DNA of 64,000 bases from Haemophilus parainfluenzae. GTDB taxonomy: Bacteria; Pseudomonadota; Gammaproteobacteria; Enterobacterales; Pasteurellaceae. Shown piece by piece: positions 9,053 to 18,864 of the stretch (its first letter is position 1; each line of letters starts with the position of its first letter). The DNA lies in contig NZ_CP063117.1 of the NCBI RefSeq assembly GCF_014931375.1, positions 434,001 through 498,000 on the forward strand, given 5' to 3'. The notes beneath the pieces are model-generated. The model ran no database searches and was not told the DNA's origin. It was given only the letters and a program-made list of their open reading frames with translations. Both the position numbers and the translations under genes were made by a program.

Positions 9053-11470
9053 TTAATTGACCGCTCTTGCTGTTTTAGTCGCAGCTTTACGGCGTGGTGC
9101 TTTCGCTTTCGTTTCCACTTTCACGAATTCAATGCCTTCTGGTGGATTCTCTAAAGCTAAGCCTAACACTTCATCAATGGTTTCTACCGCATGAATTGCA
9201 AGATTTTCTTTTACGTTATCTGGAATTTCTTCCAAATCTTTCACATTATCTTTTGGAATCAATACAGTTTTAATACCACCACGATGTGCCGCAAGTAATT
9301 TTTCTTTTAATCCGCCAATTGGTAGCACTTTACCGCGTAGGCTGATTTCACCAGTCATCGCGACATCGGCACGCACTGGGTTACCCGTTAAGCAAGAAAC
9401 CAATGCGGTACACATTGCGATACCTGCACTTGGACCATCTTTCGGTGTCGCACCATCTGGTACGTGAATGTGAATATCACGTTTTTCATGGAATTCAGAA
9501 TTGATACCCAATTTCTCCGCGCGCGCACGGACCACGGTCATGGCTGCTTGAATAGATTCTTTCATCACATCGCCTAATGAACCAGTAAAGGTTAATTTGC
9601 CTTTACCCACCACTGACGCAGTTTCAATGGTTAGTAAGTCACCGCCCACTTCAGTCCACGCAAGGCCTGTTACTTCGCCCACACGGTTTTGGGTATCCGC
9701 TTTACCAAATTCAAAACGTTTCACACCAAGATAGTCATGCAAATTGTCTGAATTAACGGTAATGGATTTCACTTTTGGATTGACCAATAAATTCTTCACT
9801 GCTTTACGACAGATTTTAGAAATCTCACGCTCTAATCCGCGCACACCAGCTTCACGGGTGTAATAACGGATAATATCTAAAATGGCGTTTTCTTCGATGG
9901 TTAATTCGCCTTTTTTCAATCCATTGCGTTCAATTTGTTTTTGTAACAAATGTTGCATCGCAATATTGAGTTTTTCATCTTCGGTATAACCAGAAAGACG
10001 AATCACTTCCATACGATCTAACAATGGACCAGGAATATTCATGGAATTTGAGGTTGCCACAAACATCACATCAGACAAATCGTAATCTACTTCAAGATAA
10101 TGATCGTTGAAGGTGGTATTTTGTTCAGGATCAAGCACTTCTAACAAGGCTGATGCTGGATCACCACGCATATCCGAAGACATTTTATCGATTTCATCAA
10201 GCAAGAAGAGCGGGTTTTTCACGCCAACTTTTGCCATTTTTTGAATCAATTTACCTGGCAATGCACCAATATAGGTTTTACGGTGGCCACGGATTTCTGC
10301 TTCATCTCGTACTCCGCCTAATGCCATACGCACATATTTACGACCTGTTGCATTGGCAATAGATTGACCTAGTGAGGTTTTACCTACCCCTGGTGGCCCG
10401 ACTAAGCAAAGGATTGGACCTTTGATTTTGTTTAAACGTGCTTGCACCGCAAGGTATTCTAAAATGCGTTCTTTCACACGTTCTAAACCGTAGTGATCCG
10501 CATCCAAGACTTGTTGTGCTTTTGCGATATCTTTCTTCACTTTAGTGCGTTTATGCCATGGTACTTGAAGCATCCACTCAACATAGCTACGCACCACCGT
10601 TGCTTCCGCAGACATCGCTGACATCATTTTGAGTTTTTGTAACTCACTTTCTACTTTTTCACGCACATCTGCCGGCATACCTGCCGCTTCAACCTTTTGA
10701 CGAAGTTGTTCAACTTCATCAATGGTATCTTCGCTTTCGCCTTCGTCCATTTCTTTGCGAATTGCTTTAATTTGTTCGCTAAGATAATAGTTACGCTGGC
10801 TTTTCTCCATTTGTTTTTTCACTCGGCCACGGATACGTTTTTCAACTTGAAGAATATCCGCTTCAGATTCCATCATGCCGAGCAAGTATTCCAAACGCTC
10901 TTGCACATCTGCCAGTTCTAACACGCTTTGTTTATGGCGAACGGTCACTGGAATATGCGCCGCCATGGTATCTGCTAAACGATCGGCATCATCAATGCGT
11001 TGAAGCGCACCTAAAACATCAGCAGGAATTTTTTTATTAAGTTGCAGATAGCTTTCAAATTCATTTAAAACGGCTGCCTTCACCACATCTAATTCTTTTT
11101 CATCGCCAAATGTGGTTTCAATCGGCGTGACTTCTGCAGAAAAATGGTCTTCACCATCATTTAATTGATTGATTTTTGCGCGTTGTTGACCTTCTACCAA
11201 CACTTTCACTGTGCCGTCTGGCAATTTTAATAATTGAATAATATTGGCAATCGTCCCGACATCGAATACATCATCAACGGTAGGTTCTTCTAAATCAGCT
11301 TGTTTTTGTGACACCAATAATAATTGTTTGCCCTCATTCATGGCCTCATCAAGGGCACTAATGGATTTCGCGCGCCCAACAAAAAGTGGCATCACCATAT
11401 AAGGGAAAACGACAACATCCCGTAATGGCAATACAGGAAGTGTACGTTGTTGAGTTCTTTTGGCGTTCAT
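9053..11470 (-). CDS. lon: ATP-dependent protease Lon
   Basis: A cytoplasmic AAA+ serine protease that removes misfolded and regulatory proteins. At 805 residues it is slightly longer than E. coli Lon because of a basic C-terminal tail ([18 protein letters not shown]). Visible parts in order are the N-terminal substrate domain ([23 protein letters not shown]), a coiled-coil region, the Walker A motif GPPGVGKTS, Walker [10 protein letters not shown], and the protease domain with catalytic serine in DGPSAGIAM and lysine in [11 protein letters not shown] strong sigma-32 promoter precedes it. All catalytic residues are intact. Confidence 0.97.
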   Translation of the reverse strand: MNAKRTQQRTLPVLPLRDVVVFPYMVMPLFVGRAKSISALDEAMNEGKQLLLVSQKQADLEEPTVDDVFDVGTIANIIQLLKLPDGTVKVLVEGQQRAKINQLNDGEDHFSAEVTPIETTFGDEKELDVVKAAVLNEFESYLQLNKKIPADVLGALQRIDDADRLADTMAAHIPVTVRHKQSVLELADVQERLEYLLGMMESEADILQVEKRIRGRVKKQMEKSQRNYYLSEQIKAIRKEMDEGESEDTIDEVEQLRQKVEAAGMPADVREKVESELQKLKMMSAMSAEATVVRSYVEWMLQVPWHKRTKVKKDIAKAQQVLDADHYGLERVKERILEYLAVQARLNKIKGPILCLVGPPGVGKTSLGQSIANATGRKYVRMALGGVRDEAEIRGHRKTYIGALPGKLIQKMAKVGVKNPLFLLDEIDKMSSDMRGDPASALLEVLDPEQNTTFNDHYLEVDYDLSDVMFVATSNSMNIPGPLLDRMEVIRLSGYTEDEKLNIAMQHLLQKQIERNGLKKGELTIEENAILDIIRYYTREAGVRGLEREISKICRKAVKNLLVNPKVKSITVNSDNLHDYLGVKRFEFGKADTQNRVGEVTGLAWTEVGGDLLTIETASVVGKGKLTFTGSLGDVMKESIQAAMTVVRARAEKLGINSEFHEKRDIHIHVPDGATPKDGPSAGIAMCTALVSCLTGNPVRADVAMTGEISLRGKVLPIGGLKEKLLAAHRGGIKTVLIPKDNVKDLEEIPDNVKENLAIHAVETIDEVLGLALENPPEGIEFVKVETKAKAPRRKAATKTARAVN

Positions 11471-11507
11471 AGTTATCTCTCTTACATCAATTCTATAATT
11501 TCATTGA

Positions 11508-11535
11508 ATATGGGGATGAGTTGCATAAATTCAAG
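11508..11535 (-). promoter_or_regulatory. Sigma-32 heat-shock promoter of lon
   Basis: On the minus strand CTTGAA (11535-11530) is followed after exactly 14 bases by CCCCATAT (11515-11508), essentially the sigma-32 consensus. Transcription would begin near 11501, giving a leader of about 30 bases before the lon ATG. Confidence 0.8.
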
Positions 11536-11633
11536 GTAGGATTTGGCATATTAAGGAGAAATCGAAAAATAGGCAAGTAAAGAACCACCTTTATTGATGG
11601 TTAATTGGAAAAACCATGGAATACAGGTACAAT

Positions 11634-11696
11634 AAGTGCGGTCAAAAATCAGCATGATTTTACCTAATAAAAACGTTTGAAAAAATAACCGCACTT
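11634..11696. repeat. Pair of facing uptake signals upstream of the VirK-like gene
   Basis: AAGTGCGGT at 11634-11642 and ACCGCACTT at 11688-11696 face each other across 45 bases in the divergent space between lon and the + strand gene. Unlike the terminator dyads elsewhere in the window, it lies just before a start codon; the hairpin loop is long and no T-run follows. Confidence 0.7.
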
Positions 11697-11704
11697 TATC
11701 CATT

Positions 11705-12583
11705 ATGACAGCAAAACAAACTATTACTTTCGCGACCTTTCAAGAATTACTACCCGATTCTTGTAATCATCCATTAAAAAAACAATTAAGGGATAAAGCC
11801 CGTTATTACGGACGCAAATTTTTATTTAAAAAACAATGTGATGCACTGGTTGATTTCTTAAATACTAACCAAACCTGGATTCCGCTGTTTCAACAAAATC
11901 CATATCGTTTTAATGCATTGCTCGCGACCTATTGTGACAAACGTTTTTCTGCCACAGAGCGACTCAATGCCATTACCAATAATCTGCTAATGCTTGAAGA
12001 AAAAATGGGCGTGGAATTTTGTAAGAAATTGCTACAAGAAAAATCCCTTTTATTAGCGCAATTAACGGATCAACTTGGTATCTATTTCAATATCAACCAG
12101 ATTGACCCTTTTGAAGGTTATTTTTCCATTAACTTAAAAGACAATGATGGGCGTAGCATTTATGATGCTTCTTTCACCTTTTTAAAGCCAAATAAATTAC
12201 TTATCGCCTCAATTCAAGGCCCTTCTTATGAAGAGGCGCAAGAAGCTGTGAAACAAGCCACAAAAGAATTACACGGTGTTCGTCCAATGTTTATGTTGAT
12301 GAATGTTTTCCGCTTGTTAGCTGAAAAATGGCAATGTGAATTAATCGGTATCCCTCACACTTCACAAGGTAAATACCGTTTATCTGCTCGCAGTAAAATT
12401 CTATTCAACTATGATGAATTTTGGCAGGAAAACCAAGGGCAATTAAAAGGTCAATATTGGCAATTACCGCTTGAAAGTGCCCGCAAACCGCTGGAAGAAA
12501 TCGCCAGCAAAAAACGTTCCATGTACCGAAAACGTTATGAAATGTTAGATGATTTGAGTGAAAAAATTACTCAATTTTCCTAA
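11705..12583 (+). CDS. VirK/YbjX family protein (DUF535)
   Basis: A 292-residue cytoplasmic protein of the DUF535 family, which includes VirK of enteric pathogens and YbjX. Family-like stretches are FNALLATYCDKRFSATERL near residue 60 and the central AIQGPSYEEA..KELHGVRPMFMLMN region. The C-terminus is basic (SKKRSMYRKRYEMLDDL). No catalytic residues are known for the family; roles in membrane or peptide stress have been proposed. It is transcribed divergently from lon and stands alone. A weak inverted repeat (12605-12630) lies after it. Confidence 0.75.
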   Translation: MTAKQTITFATFQELLPDSCNHPLKKQLRDKARYYGRKFLFKKQCDALVDFLNTNQTWIPLFQQNPYRFNALLATYCDKRFSATERLNAITNNLLMLEEKMGVEFCKKLLQEKSLLLAQLTDQLGIYFNINQIDPFEGYFSINLKDNDGRSIYDASFTFLKPNKLLIASIQGPSYEEAQEAVKQATKELHGVRPMFMLMNVFRLLAEKWQCELIGIPHTSQGKYRLSARSKILFNYDEFWQENQGQLKGQYWQLPLESARKPLEEIASKKRSMYRKRYEMLDDLSEKITQFS

Positions 12584-12679
12584 ATAAAATAGACTTAAGC
12601 CAGGCTTAACCAGATCTAGGCTGGTTTAAGTAAACGATTGCCAACCTTGCTATTATTGCATTCTTTCAAAAATCACACT

Positions 12680-12707
12680 TTGCTTTTTTGCTCATTTTGT
12701 GTAGAAT
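12680..12707 (+). promoter_or_regulatory. Probable sigma-70 promoter of the YfcC-like gene
   Basis: TTGCTT (12680-12685) and TAGAAT (12702-12707) are 16 bases apart, 47 bases before the start codon. AAGGAG precedes the ATG at 12754. Confidence 0.5.
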
Positions 12708-12753
12708 ACGCGCTCGGCTTATTGATTAATCCGAACACAAGGAGTTCTCCATA

Positions 12754-14277
12754 ATGGAAGCATCAAAGAAAAAGATGAAATTCCCTTCCGCATTTAGCAT
12801 TCTCTTTATTATTCTTCTTATTGCTATTGGTCTTACTTGGCTTATTCCCTCAGGGTCCTACTCTAAACTTTCCTACGACACCACCGAAAATCATTTTATT
12901 GTCAAAACTCACGGAATTCCCGATCAAAGCTATCCAGCAACAGAACAAACCCTTAATCAACTCAATATCAAAATTCAACTTTCTCATTTCACCAACGGCA
13001 TTATCAAAAAGCCAATTGCTATCCCCGATACCTATCAACGCATTGAACAACACGAAAAAGGCATTACCGATATGATTCACGCCATGGTGGATGGCACCAT
13101 TGAAGTCGCGGATATTATGATTTTTATCTTCATACTCGGTGGAATGATTGGTGTGATAAACAAAACAGGAGCATTCAATGCCGGATTAATGTCTCTCACC
13201 AAAAAAACGAAAGGAAATGAATTCTCCGTTGTCTTTGCTGTCTGCGTGTTGATGCTGTTAGGCGGTACGGCTTGTGGTATTGAAGAAGAAGCGGTAGCCT
13301 TCTACCCAATTCTTGTTCCTGTCTTTTTAGCCTTAGGTTATGATTCTATTGTCTGTGTTGGTGCCATATTCCTTGCCGCATCAATGGGCACAGCCTTCTC
13401 AACAATCAATCCATTCTCTGTTGTTATTGCTTCAAACGCTGCAGGGATTCCATTCACTGAAGGGATGGGATTTCGCACACTGGGACTTATTCTTGGTGGA
13501 ACCTGTGTAATAGCCTATATGTATTGGTACTGTAAAAAACTGCGTACCAATCCTGAATTTTCTTATACCTATGACGATCGCCAAGCCTTCTATGATCTCT
13601 ATATGAAAGATATTGATCCGAATGCAACCGTTGAATTTACCTTTAGAAGAAAACTGATTCTGATTCTATTTAGTGGCGCCTTTCCTCTCATGGTATGGGG
13701 GGTGATGTTTGGTGGTTGGTGGTTCCCTCAAATGGCGGCTTCCTTCCTAGCCATTACCATCATTATTATGTTTATCAGTGGATTGCCTGAAAAAGATGTC
13801 GTAAATGGCTTTACTCATGGTGCTTCTGAATTAGTCGGCGTCGCATTGATTATCGGACTCGCTCGAGCAGTTAATATCATTCTAGAGCAAGGAATGATTT
13901 CTGACACTATTCTCGATTATATGACGCATCTTGTCGGTGGAATGAATGGTGGCGTCTTTATTATTGGTCAGCTCATTGTCTTCATTTTCTTAGGATTGGT
14001 TGTACCTTCCTCTTCAGGCCTTGCCGTACTCGCTATGCCAATTATGGCACCGCTGGCTGATACTGTTGGCATTCCAAGAGATATCGTCGTATCGGCTTAT
14101 AACTGGGGACAATATATTATGTTATTCCTTGCGCCAACAGGATTAGTCCTTGTCACGCTACAAATGCTTGGTATTCCATTCAATAAATGGCTGAAATTTG
14201 TCATGCCAATCGTGGGCTGTCAATTTGTTATCTCATCGATACTTCTTCTCGTTCAAGTATTTATGTATGCACACTAA
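12754..14277 (+). CDS. YfcC family transporter (putative amino-acid or dicarboxylate carrier)
   Basis: A 507-residue inner-membrane protein with about 12 hydrophobic segments, of the YfcC/DcuC-like ion-transporter superfamily. The first helix is followed by a polar loop of about 90 residues and then conserved segments such as FIFILGGMIGVINKTGAFNAG, CGIEEEAVAFYPILVP and the C-terminal VVPSSSGLAVLAMPIMAPLAD, a hairpin typical of these carriers. Members are often named basic amino-acid antiporters, but the substrate cannot be read from sequence. It has its own promoter and terminator, so it is probably monocistronic. Confidence 0.8.
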   Translation: MEASKKKMKFPSAFSILFIILLIAIGLTWLIPSGSYSKLSYDTTENHFIVKTHGIPDQSYPATEQTLNQLNIKIQLSHFTNGIIKKPIAIPDTYQRIEQHEKGITDMIHAMVDGTIEVADIMIFIFILGGMIGVINKTGAFNAGLMSLTKKTKGNEFSVVFAVCVLMLLGGTACGIEEEAVAFYPILVPVFLALGYDSIVCVGAIFLAASMGTAFSTINPFSVVIASNAAGIPFTEGMGFRTLGLILGGTCVIAYMYWYCKKLRTNPEFSYTYDDRQAFYDLYMKDIDPNATVEFTFRRKLILILFSGAFPLMVWGVMFGGWWFPQMAASFLAITIIIMFISGLPEKDVVNGFTHGASELVGVALIIGLARAVNIILEQGMISDTILDYMTHLVGGMNGGVFIIGQLIVFIFLGLVVPSSSGLAVLAMPIMAPLADTVGIPRDIVVSAYNWGQYIMLFLAPTGLVLVTLQMLGIPFNKWLKFVMPIVGCQFVISSILLLVQVFMYAH

Positions 14278-14288
14278 GCAATCAAATA

Positions 14289-14320
14289 AAAAGCCACGCA
14301 ATCTAGCGTGGCTTCTTTTT
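14289..14320. terminator. Bidirectional terminator
   Basis: AAGCCACGC/GCGTGGCTT stem with A-run before and T-run after, located between the convergent YfcC-like gene and the secreted protein gene. Confidence 0.85.
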
Positions 14321-14331
14321 ATCATCTTATA

Positions 14332-14967
14332 TTATTTGACAAACTCATCAAACTCTAACTCATAATCATCACCATCTCTGGTGTATTTGATATAACGTGG
14401 AAATTGTTCACCTGAGAATTTCTTCACCATAATATCCTTATTACCTGTTTTAAATGAATAAGTGATTTCCGTGACAGTTTGCTTGTTATATTGGATCTGT
14501 TTTTCCACTTTCTTCACATTCACATTTTCCATTGGGTAAAGTTTTTTACCGTTTGTAATTTGGAAACTGGTTGGCAATTTATCGTAATAGCTCAACTGAA
14601 ATGCCATGGTGAATAAGTCAAAAGTCGGTAATGTTAACGGTTCGGTTTCTAACCCATTTTTCACTTTACCGTATTCAATTGTTGTTGGCGAAATTTTAGA
14701 AATAGCATAAGGCTTACCATTACGCACATCTTGATAATTCACCATTTTAAATTGGCTCGCAGTTTGCGAACCACGAGAAGTAAACACAATGTTGTACAAC
14801 GGAATATTAATTTTCGCATTGACTGAATACTGTGAACCATCAGCCTTAAAATGCACATACGCCGGCATTAAATAATTGGAACTATATTTAATATTATAAT
14901 CCACCGCAGACCATGCTGTTGGCACATAAGCAATTAATGCAGCAAAAAGGATTTTAAATAACTTCAT
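14332..14967 (-). CDS. Secreted protein, DUF3108-like
   Basis: A 211-residue protein with a cleavable signal peptide (MKLFKILFAALIAYVPTAWSA). The mature part is rich in beta-strand patterns and tyrosines (AVDYNIKYSSNYL, TEITYSFKTGNKDIMVKKF, PRYIKYTRDGDDYELEF), resembling the DUF3108 family of periplasmic proteins of unknown role. No catalytic motif is seen. The gene stands alone between terminators, and a short AT-rich leader lies upstream. Family assignment rests on overall pattern and is moderate. Confidence 0.65.
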   Translation of the reverse strand: MKLFKILFAALIAYVPTAWSAVDYNIKYSSNYLMPAYVHFKADGSQYSVNAKINIPLYNIVFTSRGSQTASQFKMVNYQDVRNGKPYAISKISPTTIEYGKVKNGLETEPLTLPTFDLFTMAFQLSYYDKLPTSFQITNGKKLYPMENVNVKKVEKQIQYNKQTVTEITYSFKTGNKDIMVKKFSGEQFPRYIKYTRDGDDYELEFDEFVK

Positions 14968-15037
14968 TGGTTTTCCTTATATATAAAAATAGGTTGCCCT
15001 TTAGAGTATCACAGTGAGAAGAAGTTCCCCATTAAAA

Positions 15038-15068
15038 AAACCATCTTATCTGCAGACAAGATGGTTTT
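15038..15068 (-). terminator. Terminator of the dicarboxylate transporter gene
   Basis: AAAACCATCTTGTCTGCAGA pairs with its downstream complement, and the minus strand then reads TTTTTTT. It lies 24 bp beyond the transporter stop codon. Confidence 0.85.
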
Positions 15069-15092
15069 CATTTATGTTAGCTTAATGGGAGA

Positions 15093-16394
15093 TTATAAAA
15101 CTGCACCCGCCATTAAGAAACCGAATAATACAGATAAGCTGATTGCAATCACACCTGGCACTAAGAATGGGTGGTTGAATACATATTTACCGATACGAGT
15201 TGAACCGGTATCATCCATTTCTACTGCCGCAATTAAGGTTGGGTAAGTAGGAAGAATGAATAATGCTGATACTGCGGCAAATGCTGCAATCGCGGCTTCC
15301 GGAGAAACACCTAATAAAATTGCAGTTGGATATAATGCTTTCGCAGTTGCAGCTTGTGAGTAAAGTAAGGTACTTGCGAAGAACAAGATTACCGCTAAAC
15401 TCCAAGGGTATTGTTGTAAGAACTCAGCTGATACCGCTTTAATTTGATCGATATGACCTTCAACAAAAGTATTACCTAACCATGCTACACCAAGCACACA
15501 AATTACCGCTGACATACCAGATTTAAAGGTTGCTGCATTAGTAATTTTTGCGGTATCCACTTTACATGCCATAGTGATAATGGCTGCAGTTGCAAGCATG
15601 AAAGAGATAATGGCGTTATCACGAGAAAGAATTGGGTTTTGAATTAAACCAACTGTTTTACTGATTGCAGTTGCATAAAGCATGACCACTAAAATCGCGA
15701 TAAGGAAAATTGCGACAGAACGTTTTGCATAAGGTTTGATCTCAATTTGCATTTCACCACGCATAGTAATTAAACCTTTTGCTAGACGATCTTGGTAAAC
15801 TTCATCATCTTTCAAATCTTTACCAAGGAAGTTACAAATCACCGCAGTAATCATACATGCTGCGTAAGTAGTTGGGATCCAAATACCTAATAATTGTAAG
15901 TAACTTAAACCAAAGTTTTTCTCTAATTCAGCAGAAAGGAATACCACCGCAGCAGAAATTGGAGAGGCTGTAATCGCAATTTGTGAAGCGATAACCGCAA
16001 TAGAAAGTGGACGTGAAGGACGAATACCTTGTTCTTTTGCCACTTCAGCAATCACTGGAAGTGTTGAGAACGCTGTGTGGCCAGTACCCGCAAGTACAGT
16101 CATAAAATAAGTCACCGTTGGCGCAAGGAAAGTGATGTATTTGGGATTTTTACGTAGGATTTTTTCAGCCATTTTTACTAAGAAATCCATACCACCCGCA
16201 ACTTGCATTGCCGCAATCGCCATGATTACAGACATGATAACTGAAATTACATCAAACGGAATGGCGCCAGGTTTTAAGCCAAGTAGTGAAAGTGCAACAA
16301 CACCCATACCACCCATGAAACCGATACCAATACCGCCTAATCTAGCCCCTAGGTAAATAAAGAGTAGGACGACTAAAAGTTGAGCCCAAATCAT
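15093..16394 (-). CDS. dcuA: Anaerobic C4-dicarboxylate transporter (DcuA/DcuB family)
   Basis: A 433-residue inner-membrane carrier exchanging fumarate, aspartate, malate or succinate. Family signatures include LGARLGGIGIGFMGGMGV at the N-terminus, PKYITFLAPTVTYF, GTGHTAFSTLPVIAEVAKEQGIRP, SQIAITASPISAAVV and QAATAKALYPTAILLGVSP. The sequence looks closer to DcuA than DcuB, although Haemophilus homologues are often called dcuB. It lies downstream of the asparaginase gene on the same strand, so aspartate released in the periplasm could be imported in exchange for succinate. A hairpin of two uptake signals separates the two genes. Confidence 0.88.
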   Translation of the reverse strand: MIWAQLLVVLLFIYLGARLGGIGIGFMGGMGVVALSLLGLKPGAIPFDVISVIMSVIMAIAAMQVAGGMDFLVKMAEKILRKNPKYITFLAPTVTYFMTVLAGTGHTAFSTLPVIAEVAKEQGIRPSRPLSIAVIASQIAITASPISAAVVFLSAELEKNFGLSYLQLLGIWIPTTYAACMITAVICNFLGKDLKDDEVYQDRLAKGLITMRGEMQIEIKPYAKRSVAIFLIAILVVMLYATAISKTVGLIQNPILSRDNAIISFMLATAAIITMACKVDTAKITNAATFKSGMSAVICVLGVAWLGNTFVEGHIDQIKAVSAEFLQQYPWSLAVILFFASTLLYSQAATAKALYPTAILLGVSPEAAIAAFAAVSALFILPTYPTLIAAVEMDDTGSTRIGKYVFNHPFLVPGVIAISLSVLFGFLMAGAVL

Positions 16395-16496
16395 AATATT
16401 TTCTCCATATTAATTTTAAAAATAATTCCGGAACATATATTAACAACAAACTAGTGCATTATCTATATTTATTAATTGGATTAGTCTATTTTATCT

Positions 16497-16540
16497 GAAA
16501 GTGCGGTTAAAATTTGATTCAAATTCTGACCGCACTTTCA
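16497..16540 (-). terminator. Uptake-signal dyad terminator after ansB
   Basis: AAGTGCGGT (16499-16507) and ACCGCACTT (16529-16537) pair as a stem around an AT-rich loop, between the ansB stop and the dcuA start. The common use of paired uptake signals as terminators in Haemophilus fits. Confidence 0.75.
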
Positions 16541-16549
16541 ATGACTTTC

Positions 16550-17599
16550 CTAGAAATCCTCGAAGTATTGTTGAATCACTTTTGGATCTTTTGTTTGTGT
16601 TAAGGCTAATTGTAATAACACACGTGCTTTTTGCGGATTCAATGTACCTGAAGCCACAAAACCATATTTAGAATCATCTACTTCAGCATCACGTGTTGTG
16701 TAACCGGTTGGCACACGAGATGAGCGTACCACCACAACACCATCTTTCGCCGCTTTTTCTAAACGTTCTAAATGTGCTGCATTCACGTTACCATTACCCA
16801 CACCCGCAGAAACAATGCCTTGATAGCCCGCATCCAATAGTGAATTTAACGGCTCAATTGGAGCATTAGAATACGCATAAACAATGCCTACTTTCGGTAA
16901 GCTGTCTAATTTATCTACGTTAAATGGTGTGTTTACAGTATGTTTGCTTTCAGGTGAACGCTCGTAATCTACTTTACTGTTATGGATATAACCCAAGGTA
17001 CCATAGTTTGGAGAATGGAACGTTTGCACCGCAGTGGTACTCATCTTGGTCACATCACGAGCACCTAATACTTCATCATTCATCGCCACTAATACACCGC
17101 GACCAGATGATTTTTTATCCGTTGCCACGACGACGGCGTTATAAAGGTTTAACGGACCATCCGCACTTTTTTCTGTCGCAGGACGCATTGCACCGACTAA
17201 TACAATTGGTTTTTCACATTTCGCGGTAAGATCTAAGAAATAAGCGGTTTCTTCCATGGTATCGGTACCATGAGTAATCACGAAACCATCGGTATCTTTA
17301 CACTGTGCATTAATCGCTTTCGCTAATTTTAACCACACATCATCGCTCATATCTTGTGAACCAATTTTTACAATTTGCTCACCTTTTATATTTGCAAGCT
17401 GCTTAATTTCGGGCACCGCATCAATTAGTGCATCAACATTGAGTTGCCCTGCTTTATAAGCAGAAGAAACTGCGGTTTCACCGCTTCCTGCAATGGTGCC
17501 GCCAGTCGCTAAAATCGTAATATTAGGTAATTCCGCAGCTTGTGCGACCGAAAAACCGAATCCGAGCATCATAAGTGCCGTTAATTTTTTTAATTTCAT
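16550..17599 (-). CDS. ansB: Periplasmic L-asparaginase II
   Basis: Hydrolyses asparagine to aspartate and ammonia in the periplasm. The 349-residue precursor has a signal peptide (MKLKKLTALMMLGFGFSVAQAA). Both catalytic threonine motifs are present: ILATGGTIAGSG near the mature N-terminus and ITHGTDTMEETAYFL, with the lysine of the second triad in VLVGAMRPATEKSADGP nearby. Length and motifs fit type II, high-affinity enzymes. It lies upstream of the dicarboxylate carrier, suggesting joint use of asparagine/aspartate in anaerobic fumarate respiration. Confidence 0.95.
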   Translation of the reverse strand: MKLKKLTALMMLGFGFSVAQAAELPNITILATGGTIAGSGETAVSSAYKAGQLNVDALIDAVPEIKQLANIKGEQIVKIGSQDMSDDVWLKLAKAINAQCKDTDGFVITHGTDTMEETAYFLDLTAKCEKPIVLVGAMRPATEKSADGPLNLYNAVVVATDKKSSGRGVLVAMNDEVLGARDVTKMSTTAVQTFHSPNYGTLGYIHNSKVDYERSPESKHTVNTPFNVDKLDSLPKVGIVYAYSNAPIEPLNSLLDAGYQGIVSAGVGNGNVNAAHLERLEKAAKDGVVVVRSSRVPTGYTTRDAEVDDSKYGFVASGTLNPQKARVLLQLALTQTKDPKVIQQYFEDF

Positions 17600-17683
17600 G
17601 CGCGTCTCCTTTCACGTTTAATCATCTAAGTTTGGCTATTCTCTACTTAATTAGGCGTAGAATAAACACAAAGATAGTATATT

Positions 17684-17699
17684 TATGATCCCGATCACA
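17684..17699. promoter_or_regulatory. Possible CRP site between ansB and yibN
   Basis: TATGATCCCGATCACA resembles the CRP consensus (TGTGA-N6-TCACA) with one half perfect and the other with one mismatch. It lies 85 bp before the ansB start. CRP control of ansB is known in E. coli; here it is a motif call only. Confidence 0.4.
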
Positions 17700-17848
17700 T
17701 TTTTATTAATCCGATTGTATAAGCTTTCGCCAACGTTACGTTTCCTTGATAATTTTTTTGAAAGATAACTAAAGTGCGGTTATACTTAAAGCCTTATTTC
17801 ATCTGAAGATAAACTCTTATTCATTATTAAAATTAAGTTGAGAACAAC

Positions 17849-18295
17849 ATGCAAGAATTTATACCTCAAGCAATTGAATTTGCTCAAAAACACACTTTTT
17901 TAACGATCGCATGGTTTGCTGTCCTTTTTATGACACTTTTCACCTTTTTTAAAAGTGCGACACAAAAATATCGCGTCATCACCAATCCTGAAGCCGTTCG
18001 CTTAATGAATGACGAAGAAGCAGTGGTGATTGATTTACGCCCTATTGATGAATTCCAACGCGGCCATATCATTGGTAGCGTAAACTTGCTTCCAACTGAA
18101 ATTAAAAATCAAAATGTAGGCAAAATTGAACATCACAAAGAAAAACCGCTTATCATTGTGGATGTTAACGGTGTTTCTTCTGCTACGTCCGCAGAACTTT
18201 TAACCAAACAAGGCTTTGAAAAAGTTTATGTCTTAAAAGACGGTTTAGCGGCTTGGGCGGGTGCAAATTTACCATTAGTAAAAAAACATAAGTAA
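17849..18295 (+). CDS. yibN: Rhodanese-fold membrane protein YibN
   Basis: A 148-residue protein with one N-terminal membrane helix ([15 protein letters not shown]) and a cytoplasmic rhodanese domain ([24 protein letters not shown]). The active-site loop reads [14 protein letters not shown] and has no cysteine, so sulfur transfer by the usual mechanism is unlikely; the E. coli relative also departs from the canonical loop. It starts the yibN-secB-gpsA-cysE cluster, the order known from enteric bacteria apart from the missing grxC. An uptake signal lies upstream at 17772-17780. Confidence 0.85.
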   Translation: MQEFIPQAIEFAQKHTFLTIAWFAVLFMTLFTFFKSATQKYRVITNPEAVRLMNDEEAVVIDLRPIDEFQRGHIIGSVNLLPTEIKNQNVGKIEHHKEKPLIIVDVNGVSSATSAELLTKQGFEKVYVLKDGLAAWAGANLPLVKKHK

Positions 18296-18304
18296 GGATC
18301 CTCT

Positions 18305-18811
18305 ATGTCTGAACAAAATCAACAACCTGAAGTAGCGGCTGAAGAACAAGAAGCGGTACTTCAAATTCAACGTATTTATGTAAAAGATGTTTCTTTTGAA
18401 GCGCCAAATCTTCCTCATATTTTCCACCAAGAATGGAAACCAAAACTTGGCTTCGACTTAAGCACTGAAGCCGTTCAGGTAGGTGAAGATTTATACGAAG
18501 TCACGTTAAACATCAACGTAGAAACCACCATGGAAGACTCTGGTGATGTGGCGTTTATTTGTGAAGTGAAACAAGCTGGCGTATTTACAATCAGCGGTTT
18601 AGAAGATGTTCAAATGGCACACTGCTTAACATCTCAATGCCCAAATATGCTTTTCCCTTATGCACGTGAATTGATTTCTAACTTAGTGAATCGTGGTACA
18701 TTCCCGGCATTAAATCTTTCTCCGGTAAACTTCGATGCGTTGTTCATTGATTACATGAACAAGCAGCAAGCAGCAGCCGAAGCGGAAGAAAATCAGGAAA
18801 CCCAACATTAA
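18305..18811 (+). CDS. secB: Protein-export chaperone SecB
   Basis: A 168-residue cytosolic chaperone that keeps precursors unfolded for SecA. Typical stretches are [20 protein letters not shown] at the N-terminus, [11 protein letters not shown] and [37 protein letters not shown] glutamate-rich N-terminal extension and an alanine/glutamate tail flank the core. It is 9 bp from yibN and is followed by a strong hairpin before gpsA. Confidence 0.95.
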   Translation: MSEQNQQPEVAAEEQEAVLQIQRIYVKDVSFEAPNLPHIFHQEWKPKLGFDLSTEAVQVGEDLYEVTLNINVETTMEDSGDVAFICEVKQAGVFTISGLEDVQMAHCLTSQCPNMLFPYARELISNLVNRGTFPALNLSPVNFDALFIDYMNKQQAAAEAEENQETQH

Positions 18812-18818
18812 TTGTGAT

Positions 18819-18850
18819 GAGGGCAGGCGATATCGCCTGCCCTTTTATTT
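18819..18850 (+). terminator. Intra-operon hairpin between secB and gpsA
   Basis: A perfect palindrome AGGGCAGGCGATATCGCCTGCCCT followed by TTTTATTTT lies immediately after the secB stop. It should act as an intrinsic terminator or attenuator, lowering read-through into gpsA. Confidence 0.8.
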
Positions 18851-18864
18851 TAAAGGTGATTGAA

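Noticed and set aside
18814..18864. Upstream extension of gpsA ([17 protein letters not shown])
   Set aside because: It is encoded by the terminator hairpin; the ATG at 18865 has a ribosome site and gives the normal length.
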